From Alteromonas antoniana (lineage in GTDB: Bacteria > Pseudomonadota > Gammaproteobacteria > Enterobacterales > Alteromonadaceae), in NCBI RefSeq assembly GCF_019249295.1, contig NZ_JAESDH010000005.1:1-64000 (forward strand): a stretch of 64,000 bases of DNA, written 5' to 3'. The notes below the pieces were generated by a model, which ran no database searches, was not told the origin of the DNA, and saw nothing but the letters and a program-made list of their open reading frames with translations. This document shows, piece after piece, positions 1 to 7,526 of this stretch (position 1 is the stretch's first letter; each line of letters opens with the position of its first letter). The translations under genes were made by a program, and so were the position numbers.

Positions 1-102
1 AGTTTGTCTGATATTGGCATTCTGCATTCCTTTCAACAGGTTAAGAATGCCACTTACACAGATCTTTTTACACTCTCGCATTGCAGGTGGGACCAGTATT
101 AG
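1..102 (+). CDS. Possible C-terminal end of a CDS cut by the window edge
   Basis: Frame 1 is open from the first base to a TAG at 100-102 (33 codons, ending in CRWDQY) and is followed ten bases later by a strong rho-independent terminator. That arrangement is what the end of a plus-strand gene looks like. Frame 2 is also open but runs through the terminator. The residues seen are too few to name a family, so no function is proposed. Confidence 0.3.
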   Translation, partial: SLSDIGILHSFQQVKNATYTDLFTLSHCRWDQY

Positions 103-111
103 TTTTTATGT

Positions 112-138
112 AAAAAGGAGCGCATCGCGCTCCTTTTT
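112..138 (+). terminator. Rho-independent terminator
   Basis: A perfect 12-bp stem (112-123 with 127-138) has a GGAGCGC/GCGCTCC core, a 3-nt loop and a T run on the 3' side. The matching A run on the 5' side makes it potentially bidirectional. It probably ends the gene truncated at the left edge; the chemoreceptor on the minus strand stops 150 bases away. Confidence 0.85.
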
Positions 139-291
139 CTTAGCATCCACTCACTGCATAGTTCTAACTACCTTTACTCGTAGGTAGGTGAATCCTTGCA
201 GAAAGCCGATAATAGTGATTACTCCCAGCGTTGACTGGAAAACAGGGAAAAAAATCCAGGCCTCGGGGCTCCGGCTTTAGTTAACCCGTAC

Positions 292-1596
292 TCACTCAAG
301 CAGTTTGGAAACACTGTTAGTGACGTTTTCAGCACCCTGCTGTATTTCGTTCATTACACCGCGCACCGACATGATCCTGTCGCTGTTGTTTCCTACACTA
401 CCAGTGACCTGAGCCATTCTGTTAGTCGCGTCTTCCGTCAGCGCCCGGTTTTCCCTCACCACGGTTTCAATTTCCGTGGTCGATTCGCTGGTGCGCTTAG
501 CAAGATGCCTCACTTCATCAGCCACAACGGCAAACCCTCGACCTTGTTCTCCGGCTCGTGCTGCCTCAATAGCCGCGTTAAGTGCCAGCAGGTTAGTTTG
601 CTCCGCAACACTTTGGATGGTTGAAACGATAGCGCCAATTTTACTGGAATGGTCATTAATTTTTTGCATTAGCACGTTGGTTTCTGTCACCTCACTGATC
701 ATATGTTCGAAGGCTTCAGTGGCTTCATCCAGTGACGCATTGCCCTTAATGGCGATTTGCGCCGTTTCTTCTGACGTCGCCAGTACCATCTCTGCCGCGC
801 TGGCAAACGCCTGACTGGCGCGCTGACTTTCTGTTATGTCAGTGGCGAACTTGATAACGGAAATGATATTTCCGTACGAGTCAAAAACTGGCGTATAGGA
901 GGCTTCCATCCAGATCTCTTTTCCGTTCTTGCCAAACCGCTGGAATTTATCCGCCGCGATTTCACCCCGGCCCAGCCTGCCCCAAAAGTCCGGATTGTCC
1001 TGATAGAACGCATCGCTACAAAAGAGGCGGTGGTGTTTACCTTTGATTTCCTCTAACCGGTAGCCGGTCAGATTAAGAAAATTGTCATTGGCGGTCAGAA
1101 CCTCACCATGCGGTGTAAACTCAATGACGGCAGTTGAACGACTGGTAGCATCCGTCATCGAGGCATTTTTCACTTGTTCCTGATGTTGTTCAGTAACGTC
1201 CTGAGCAATCTTCATGACAGATTCAACGTTACCGTTCTCATCCTTTACCGGGAAATACGTTGCCTCAAGCCAAATCATATTTCCATTGGCGTTTAAGCGG
1301 GGAAACGTGCCGGATACTTCTTTTCCATTTCGAAGCGATGCCCAAAGGTTCTTGTATTCGTGAGAATCTATGTACTGCTGGGTACACAAAGACTTATGGG
1401 GTTTACCGGCCAGCTCCTCTTGTTTAAAGCCAACCATTTTCGAAAACAGCGGGTTTACCTCTGTGATAATCGCATCTACCGTAAACCGGATGACCGGTAC
1501 AGACGCTGTTATCGCGTTAACAATGGTTTTGTAATGCAACAGGTCGGAGAGTAGTTCCTGTTTAACTTCATTATGTTTTTTTGTTGTTGTAAACAT
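292..1596 (-). CDS. Soluble methyl-accepting chemotaxis protein with two PAS domains
   Basis: This 434-residue protein has two PAS domains (about 27-137 and 150-258, each ending in a D(V/I)TE element) followed by a short MCP signalling domain. The conserved hairpin tip [20 protein letters not shown] is near residue 330. No transmembrane segment or HAMP domain is seen, so it is probably cytoplasmic or tethered only through the chemoreceptor array. PAS domains of this type sense redox state, oxygen or small ligands; the cofactor cannot be read from the sequence. No che genes are nearby, so it is an orphan receptor feeding a distant CheA. A weak T run follows the gene on the minus strand near 248-254. 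Confidence 0.9.
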   Translation of the reverse strand: MFTTTKKHNEVKQELLSDLLHYKTIVNAITASVPVIRFTVDAIITEVNPLFSKMVGFKQEELAGKPHKSLCTQQYIDSHEYKNLWASLRNGKEVSGTFPRLNANGNMIWLEATYFPVKDENGNVESVMKIAQDVTEQHQEQVKNASMTDATSRSTAVIEFTPHGEVLTANDNFLNLTGYRLEEIKGKHHRLFCSDAFYQDNPDFWGRLGRGEIAADKFQRFGKNGKEIWMEASYTPVFDSYGNIISVIKFATDITESQRASQAFASAAEMVLATSEETAQIAIKGNASLDEATEAFEHMISEVTETNVLMQKINDHSSKIGAIVSTIQSVAEQTNLLALNAAIEAARAGEQGRGFAVVADEVRHLAKRTSESTTEIETVVRENRALTEDATNRMAQVTGSVGNNSDRIMSVRGVMNEIQQGAENVTNSVSKLLE

Positions 1597-1759
1597 GTTT
1601 GGTTACGCTGTGAGTAGGGGATGCCATTGATAGTGTAACTGGTTATATCGTAAACAATAAATTATCAATAAGTCTAAATACTTTTTAATGTTTTGAGGAG
1701 TCGCTTCGCTGTCGCCACGGATTACTCATAGCCTCCAGCGAAGGCTCGCTTATATGCTT

Positions 1760-2803
1760 TTATTTACTCTCGTTTATCATCCCATGCATCCTCAGCCAAC
1801 TGACATAGGCAGTAAACCAGCCTGTACTGGTCGTGGTTTTCGGATACATGCCAAAGCCGTGACCGCCCTGTTCATAAAAGTGAAATTCAACCGGCTTTTT
1901 GGCAGTATGCCAGCTTTCAATCAGACCAAACTGGCTGTTGGCGAAAAACGGGTCGTCGGCGGCTAAGGCAACGAACAGGGGCGGCGCGTCTTGTGGTACT
2001 TCAACCGAAGTGATTGGCCCATAAATATTCGCAATGAAAGCCGGTTTGGCATCTTCACCAACCAGGGTTGTCGCCATGGTCAGCATGGCGCCGGCTGAGA
2101 ACCCAATCATCCCGACACGATCTGAATCAATATTCCATTCGTCTGCGCGGCGGCGGATGAGGGCAAAGGCAGCCGTGGCATCTTCAAGCTGAGGTGCCAG
2201 TTGTTGTTTCATTTGGGCAGGTTCAGGGCGGGGAGGGCGCCTTCCTGTGTTGGAAAACATCTCTTCCATTGCGCGAGCAAAGTCAGCCATATCTGCTGGC
2301 GTCTGATTCAGGCGATATTTAAGAACAAACGCGGCGATGCCTTGTTCGGCCAGCGCTTCTGCCACGCCCCAGCCCTCGTTTTCCATCGATAAAGTACGAA
2401 ACCCGCCGCCCGGTGCGACAATGACCGCTGCGCCGCTGGCGTTAGCCGGATCTGGTAAAAACGGCGTGAGTGTGGCAACGGTCACGTTGCGCGCGAACTG
2501 GCTGCCATACTGTGAATGCCAGGCTTCTTTGTGTTTTGCATCAGGCAGCGGTCCGGTTCCCAATTCGATTGCCTCAGGCTGAGCCGGAGTGGCAATCACT
2601 GTCATGGCGTCATTGGGCTGAGCATGCGTTGGTACCGCAAGTAAACAGGAGGTCACACATAACAGCGCGGACATCAGGCCTCGTGCATTGCGCCGCAAAG
2701 ACGCCGTAACAGACAATCTTGTCAGCGGGCGTCGGATGAATGTCTGGCCATATCTGGCAGGGTGATGAGGGTGTATTTTCATCGGATAGTATCCTTTTAT
2801 CAT
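1760..2803 (-). CDS. Exported alpha/beta hydrolase (acetylxylan-esterase-like)
   Basis: The 347-residue alpha/beta hydrolase has an oxyanion element APGGGF (about 130-135), a nucleophile elbow GFSAG (Ser236), an acid in AADDPF (Asp283/284) and His315 in GGHGFGM, a complete triad. A hydrophobic stretch ending in THAQ near residue 62 suggests Sec export. The N-terminus is long; Met8 (2782) is another plausible start. It lies downstream of the GH43 gene on the same strand, so removing acetyl or other ester groups from a hemicellulose before backbone cleavage is the likely role. Family membership is clear from the motifs; the substrate is inferred from the neighbours. Confidence 0.8.
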   Translation of the reverse strand: MIKGYYPMKIHPHHPARYGQTFIRRPLTRLSVTASLRRNARGLMSALLCVTSCLLAVPTHAQPNDAMTVIATPAQPEAIELGTGPLPDAKHKEAWHSQYGSQFARNVTVATLTPFLPDPANASGAAVIVAPGGGFRTLSMENEGWGVAEALAEQGIAAFVLKYRLNQTPADMADFARAMEEMFSNTGRRPPRPEPAQMKQQLAPQLEDATAAFALIRRRADEWNIDSDRVGMIGFSAGAMLTMATTLVGEDAKPAFIANIYGPITSVEVPQDAPPLFVALAADDPFFANSQFGLIESWHTAKKPVEFHFYEQGGHGFGMYPKTTTSTGWFTAYVSWLRMHGMINESK

Positions 2804-2897
2804 CTGTTATGTTTGCGAATAGCGACGCCGGGTCGAAAACCATGGGCGGTGATAAAGCGTGCGTTGGCGATAACACGATTCAGCGTCGTCGAAATGG

Positions 2898-2931
2898 CCA
2901 CTGCCTGGCGGAAAAGCAGGTCAGGCAGTGG
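2898..2931 (-). repeat. 10-bp perfect inverted repeat between GH43 and esterase genes
   Basis: CCACTGCCTG at 2898-2907 and its exact complement at 2922-2931 enclose 14 bases. It sits about 80 bases after the GH43 stop and about 95 bases before the esterase start on the transcribed strand. No T run follows, so it is more likely an mRNA-stabilising or processing hairpin than a terminator. The surrounding 206-bp spacer has no convincing gene. Confidence 0.45.
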
Positions 2932-3009
2932 ACGGAATGGCGGCATCAGACTCACTTCCTGCATAACGTTGGCTGGTGCCGGCAAGGCGTTCATCGCTGC
3001 CATCAACGG

Positions 3010-4164
3010 TTATTTCTTAACTGTTCTGACGATATCTTTAATGGTGCCGTCGGCATTGAAGTAGACTCTGTCAATACAGACCGACCTTCTGTAGCTTCCG
3101 CCGCCGGGAAGCTCGGCACTGTGGTAGGCCAGATAAGTATTGCCGTTAAAGTCGAACATGGCAGGATGAATGGTAGTGGTGCCCGGCAGCGGGTCCATAA
3201 TCACGCCCTGATATTCCCAGGGGCCCGTCGCCGACGAGCTTGTGGCATAGGCAATACTTTCCGGGAAACCCGCTGCATACACCAGATAGTAGATACCGTT
3301 ATGTTTAGAGACATAAGGCGCTTCTTCAAAGTTCGGCAGCGTCTCTACGGCGTGGATCCGGACATTGCTGGTATCGCGGTTTTGCATGTTGCCCTGCGCA
3401 TCGGTGGTATATCGCTCGCCTTTTAAGTGGATAAGATCCGGCTCAAGCTCCACCCACCAAAGCTGTTGATTCCCCCAGTAAAGGTAGGCGCGGCCATCAT
3501 CGTCAATAAACACGGCCGGATCAATATTGCGCCATGTATGGTCTTTGTATGCGGCGGTATCTTCCAGCAAAATCATGGGCATGCCGCGTGGGTCTTCAAA
3601 CGGGCCTTCAGGGCTGTCGGACACGCCAACGCCGATTGAAAAGCCGAATGCATCATCACGTTGTCCGCCTTCGACAGTGGCATAAAAATAGTATTTAGAT
3701 TTACCGGTTTCATCTTTTCGGTGTATGACATGATGTGCGTAGGCATTACCGGTTTTCTCATCCCCCCGCGCCCAGTCAAAGTCAGAGTAGGTCAGCACGG
3801 TCCCTTTATTTTCCCAGTTCACCATATCGCTGCTTATCCACAGGCGATAGTCGTACATTCGGTAATCGTTGCCGTCTACGTACTGCTCGTCATGGGTGGT
3901 GTAAAGATATACCGTGCCATCAACCACCATCGCGGCGGGATCGGCGGTGTAAATAATGTCACCGACATTGTTCGTCGGGTCGCTGGTATCGTATTTGATG
4001 ATGGGGTTATCGAAACGTGTAGGAGCAGAATTGATAGCTTCAGAGACGCTTACTGAAGACGACGAGCTTTCTGAGCTGCAGGCAGATATGCCGATAAATG
4101 AGACCAGTAAGCACAGTATCAAAAAGGGAGTTTTGCTATGAACTCGTCGATTCAGTCCGGTCAT
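3010..4164 (-). CDS. Glycoside hydrolase family 43 lipoprotein (beta-xylosidase/arabinofuranosidase type)
   Basis: The 384-residue protein starts with a lipoprotein signal whose lipobox GISAC places the lipidated cysteine at residue 29, followed by a Ser-rich linker. The five-bladed GH43 domain carries the expected catalytic residues: Asp75 in YTADPAAMV (base), Asp215 in NIDPAVF (pKa modulator) and Glu281 in EEAPYV (acid). The NPII...YTADP opening is typical of GH43 beta-xylosidases and arabinoxylan arabinofuranosidases; the exact specificity cannot be read. It probably acts at the outer membrane on fragments of xylan or arabinan. It is divergent from the TonB-dependent receptor gene and upstream of the esterase. 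Confidence 0.88.
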   Translation of the reverse strand: MTGLNRRVHSKTPFLILCLLVSFIGISACSSESSSSSVSVSEAINSAPTRFDNPIIKYDTSDPTNNVGDIIYTADPAAMVVDGTVYLYTTHDEQYVDGNDYRMYDYRLWISSDMVNWENKGTVLTYSDFDWARGDEKTGNAYAHHVIHRKDETGKSKYYFYATVEGGQRDDAFGFSIGVGVSDSPEGPFEDPRGMPMILLEDTAAYKDHTWRNIDPAVFIDDDGRAYLYWGNQQLWWVELEPDLIHLKGERYTTDAQGNMQNRDTSNVRIHAVETLPNFEEAPYVSKHNGIYYLVYAAGFPESIAYATSSSATGPWEYQGVIMDPLPGTTTIHPAMFDFNGNTYLAYHSAELPGGGSYRRSVCIDRVYFNADGTIKDIVRTVKK

Positions 4165-4628
4165 GTTTCTGGGTTTCCACTTGGCAGATTATTGTGGTTA
4201 ACATTCTGTTAAAAATGGGAGCAAGGGGAAACGTCAATACCGTTATGAATCTGATTATTGAGCTTATTTTATTTGCTGCTGGAAGCACTAATAAGAATTG
4301 CCTGTCAGAAACTCAGGCGCATAAGCGTTATCGGCGAATTACCAGCGAGCGAGCAGTTCGACGCACTTGCGTTCAGAAATGCCGGGCAGCAATTTGTTAA
4401 CTTTTCGGTCAGAAAATGCCTGTTTATGACCCTGGTCCCATCCCGGTCTTGACCTGTTTATCAGCCACAAACTGAAAATATGCACGTGTTGTAGCGTCAG
4501 GCTCTCGCCTTAGCGAAACCGCCTGTAAGCAAGGCGTGGATGGCGGTAAGTTGTTAATAACAAGTAAAACGAGAAAAGTGGCAAGCGCAAAGCCACATTA
4601 ACATTTACAGGACATCAGGAATCAACCT
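4165..4628. other. 464-bp divergent intergenic region of the polysaccharide locus
   Basis: This separates the start of the GH43 gene (minus) from the TonB-dependent receptor gene (plus) and must hold both promoters. The overlapping short reading frames have no export signal, good ribosome site or recognisable sequence. Visible elements are a 13-bp palindrome at 4551-4563 and a small GTGGC/GCCAC hairpin at 4578-4596, just before the receptor gene. Confidence 0.6.
4551..4563. promoter_or_regulatory. Palindrome TTGTTA-A-TAACAA, candidate operator
   Basis: This perfect 6+1+6 palindrome lies 66 bases upstream of the TonB-dependent receptor start. Its size and position fit a dimeric repressor or activator site, but no regulator in the window is known to bind this sequence and AT-rich palindromes also occur by chance. 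Confidence 0.3.
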
Positions 4629-7313
4629 ATGAGAAAACTTAATGCGGTAGCTATTGCCATACTCATCGCTTTACCCGCTTCTCTTCATGCTCAGGAGCGC
4701 GATGATGATACATCTTCAACAAGCGCAGAAAGCATTGATGAAAACGCACTGGAAGTCATCTCTGTTACAGCCACTAAGCGTAAAACCAAGCTAATGGAAA
4801 CACCGGTGGCCATCTCTGCCATCAGTGAAGAAGCACTAAAACAAAATGGCGTTCACAATGTAAAAGATATCGCCAATTTAGTGCCCGGACTGGACATATC
4901 CACGGCGACCGATCAGGCTGCGCCGGTCATCTCGATGCGTGGTGTCCGCTCGACCAATATCACGGAATTGGGTGATCCTGCTGTCGGTGTTCACCTTGAC
5001 GGTGTTTACTCTCCCCGTATGCAGGGCGCACTGGCACTGATGTATGATGTTGACCGTGTGGAAGCGCTACGCGGGCCGCAAGGCACCTTGTTCGGCAGAA
5101 ACTCGACGGTGGGAAGTATCAACGTGATCACTGCAAAACCCGACTTCATGGGGCAGTTTGGCAACGTTAACGTAGAAGTTGGTAAATACAACAGCAAGTC
5201 GGTGGATGGCTTTATCAATATCCCGGTTAACGACGAATTTGCTGTTCGGGTAGCGGCGAAGGGGTTAAAGCGCGACTCCTACCTGGAAGGATATTATGAT
5301 CCGAACCAGTATGATAGCCGTCGTCTCAGCGACGATGTACTGAATGCGCCTGTCATTTCTGAAGATTCGTATCAGGGCGTTGGCGATACGGTCACTCAGC
5401 TGGAGAACTGGTGGATTGATAACGCCGGAACCAACCCGGACGCCCAGCAAGTACGTGCATTAACACCGGCTGACAAGTCATCGTTTTACAACAATGCGGA
5501 TGAGTACTCTTTTCGCATCAGTACGCTATGGGAACCCCTTGATGGTAATTTCTCAAACCACACTATCTTCCAGAAGTATGTCAATGACAGCGGCAACAAT
5601 CTGGACCTGGTAAACTGCGAGAAATTACGCGGCAGACCCGGTGAGTTCGGTGGAGACTGCAACGCGTTTTTGCCAAGCGATAACACCTATCAGGCCGTTG
5701 TGAACGTACCGGGTGAACTTAACCTGGACATCACTTATCTTAGAAATATCCTGAACTACAACATCAGTGACGAGTTGGATCTGGTATGGATCCTGGGGTA
5801 TGAAGACATGGAGCGCTCCTCCTCTCAGGACAGTGAAGTAGGGCTCGACCCCTGGGATGGTGCGACCTATTTCCTGGACGGGACAGGCGCTGAGTCATAT
5901 TCGACGGAAGTTCAGCTGCAGTCTGATGAATATGGCGATCTTATCTGGATTGCCGGTATCAACTATTTCCACGAAACCACCAAAACGCTGGGCTACTACG
6001 ACAACCCGATGGATGACAAGTCGTTCTGGGATCAGCCAGACAGATCGACAGAAGCTTATGCATTGTTCGGACAGGCCACCTACAACCTGACACCGGATTT
6101 GCATCTGACCTTAGGCTATCGCTTCAGCGATGAAACCAAAGAAGATAAGGGCGGGCGTACCTATCGGTGCTCCAATGCTGACGGGTGTGCGCCTGGCTGG
6201 CTGAACCGAACCGCACTCAATGATCTGCCGGTAGATTATTTTGAAGATCCATCGATTTATGCGTCTTATTTTGCTAACGACAATAAAGGCAGCTGGAGCA
6301 GAAACGATTTCCGCATCGGGCTGGACTATGATGTCAACGACAACACAATGGTTTACAGCTACATCGCTTCTGGCTTTAAAGCCGGTGGTATAGGCGATGT
6401 ATATGAAGTGGTTAACGACCGCACAGGTGATACCACACGGTTCGAAACGACATTTGAACCTGAAGAAGTGCTGACCTGGGAAGTGGGGGCAAAATCCAGT
6501 TTGCTGGACAATTCACTGAACCTGCAAGCCGTGTTCTTCTACACCGATTACACCGATATGCAGTACGCGTCAGTGGGCTCTATAGGAAACGTAGAGCGGC
6601 TTTCTCCGGTAGAGGACGAAACCGGCGCGCCAATTCTAGATGAAGACGGCAATCCGGTTCTGGACTACCAAAACCAGCCTGTCATTGCGTATTACACGCA
6701 AAACGTGCCCGGCTCAACAATCAAAGGCATTGAGCTGGAGTTTGACTGGAAACCTTATCCGAGTGGTCGGGTGACCGGTTATGTCACCTGGACCCAGGCG
6801 GAAGTCACAGAGGACTGGTTTACCAAATGGGACTACGACCCCGAGTACTTATTTGATATCTCTTACGAGGAGTCGATTGACCCGACTAACACAGCGCTCA
6901 GCACCAATCTGAAAGGAAATAATCTGGCGATGACGCCAGAGTTCTCGGCGAATATCAGCTATACCCACAGCTTCAACCTGGGAGAGTATGGTTACATTCA
7001 CGCCTGGACCAATGTGAGCTGGAAAGATGAGTCCTACTCCACCATCTGGAATGTGGATAAACACTTGGACGATATGGATTTTGCGGTGCCGGATGAAGCC
7101 ATAAAATATATGGATGACACCCGCGATGCATTTGCCATTTTCAATGCGTCTCTGAAGTACGAGCCGCAAAATCAGAAGTGGTTTGCTGAAGTGTTTGTTA
7201 ACAATGCGACGGATGAGATTGTTCAGTACTGGAACAATACCAGCAAGGGCTTTGCCAAAGGTAGTTTTGGTATGCCGCGCTATTACGGTGTAAGAGCTGG
7301 CATCAATTTCTGA
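4629..7313 (+). CDS. TonB-dependent receptor (polysaccharide/oligosaccharide uptake)
   Basis: The 894-residue outer-membrane receptor has a signal peptide ending LHAQ, a region EVISVTATKR resembling a TonB box near residue 42, a plug domain (about 55-165, with LRGPQGTLFGRNSTVGSINV) and a beta-barrel ending in the expected C-terminal Phe (GINF). It imports a substrate using energy from TonB-ExbBD; the flanking GH43, esterase and GH3 genes suggest glycans rather than siderophores. No SusD homologue is present, as is normal in gammaproteobacteria. A GC-rich hairpin follows the stop. Confidence 0.92.
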   Translation: MRKLNAVAIAILIALPASLHAQERDDDTSSTSAESIDENALEVISVTATKRKTKLMETPVAISAISEEALKQNGVHNVKDIANLVPGLDISTATDQAAPVISMRGVRSTNITELGDPAVGVHLDGVYSPRMQGALALMYDVDRVEALRGPQGTLFGRNSTVGSINVITAKPDFMGQFGNVNVEVGKYNSKSVDGFINIPVNDEFAVRVAAKGLKRDSYLEGYYDPNQYDSRRLSDDVLNAPVISEDSYQGVGDTVTQLENWWIDNAGTNPDAQQVRALTPADKSSFYNNADEYSFRISTLWEPLDGNFSNHTIFQKYVNDSGNNLDLVNCEKLRGRPGEFGGDCNAFLPSDNTYQAVVNVPGELNLDITYLRNILNYNISDELDLVWILGYEDMERSSSQDSEVGLDPWDGATYFLDGTGAESYSTEVQLQSDEYGDLIWIAGINYFHETTKTLGYYDNPMDDKSFWDQPDRSTEAYALFGQATYNLTPDLHLTLGYRFSDETKEDKGGRTYRCSNADGCAPGWLNRTALNDLPVDYFEDPSIYASYFANDNKGSWSRNDFRIGLDYDVNDNTMVYSYIASGFKAGGIGDVYEVVNDRTGDTTRFETTFEPEEVLTWEVGAKSSLLDNSLNLQAVFFYTDYTDMQYASVGSIGNVERLSPVEDETGAPILDEDGNPVLDYQNQPVIAYYTQNVPGSTIKGIELEFDWKPYPSGRVTGYVTWTQAEVTEDWFTKWDYDPEYLFDISYEESIDPTNTALSTNLKGNNLAMTPEFSANISYTHSFNLGEYGYIHAWTNVSWKDESYSTIWNVDKHLDDMDFAVPDEAIKYMDDTRDAFAIFNASLKYEPQNQKWFAEVFVNNATDEIVQYWNNTSKGFAKGSFGMPRYYGVRAGINF

Positions 7314-7339
7314 TCCGGAAATACCGCAATAGAAATCAG

Positions 7340-7369
7340 GCCCGGCCGGGTAATCACATCAGGCCGGGC
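7340..7369 (+). terminator. GC-rich hairpin after the TonB-dependent receptor gene
   Basis: The 8-bp stem GCCCGGCC/GGCCGGGC encloses 14 bases, 26 bases after the stop codon. The 3' side has only a short T stretch, so termination may be partial, allowing read-through into the GH3 gene. Confidence 0.5.
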
Positions 7370-7433
7370 TTATGCCTGTAACAGACTATTCAGGACCATG
7401 GTGGATAAAACGCTCCTGTTCCCTGCAGATCGC

Positions 7434-7452
7434 TTTGCAAGGGCAATGCAAA
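7434..7452. repeat. TTTGCA-N7-TGCAAA inverted repeat upstream of the GH3 gene
   Basis: Perfect 6-bp arms at 7434-7439 and 7447-7452 are separated by 7 bases, 75 bases before the GH3 start. This could be a regulator site; the evidence is symmetry and position only. Confidence 0.25.
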
Positions 7453-7526
7453 CTGCAAGTCTGTTCTTACGCCCTCGTGTGGCGGCTGTAATCACGCTTT
7501 TCTTCAACATCTTTTGCTAATCGAGA

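Noticed and set aside
1662-1669. Possible sigma-28 -10 element upstream of the two-PAS chemoreceptor
   Set aside because: Only the GATAA half of the motif matches and the -35 does not, unlike the clear site at 22853-22879.
2610-2876. 88-codon minus-strand frame overlapping the esterase start
   Set aside because: It lies in another frame over the esterase signal peptide, which has far better support.
2800-3006. 68-codon minus-strand frame in the GH43-esterase spacer
   Set aside because: No recognisable sequence, and it contains the inverted repeat; it could be a remnant, but nothing supports translation.
4201-4560. LytTR direct-repeat sites upstream of the TonB-dependent receptor
   Set aside because: Isolated GTT-containing half-sites occur, but no pair has the 21-22 base period expected for LytTR regulators.
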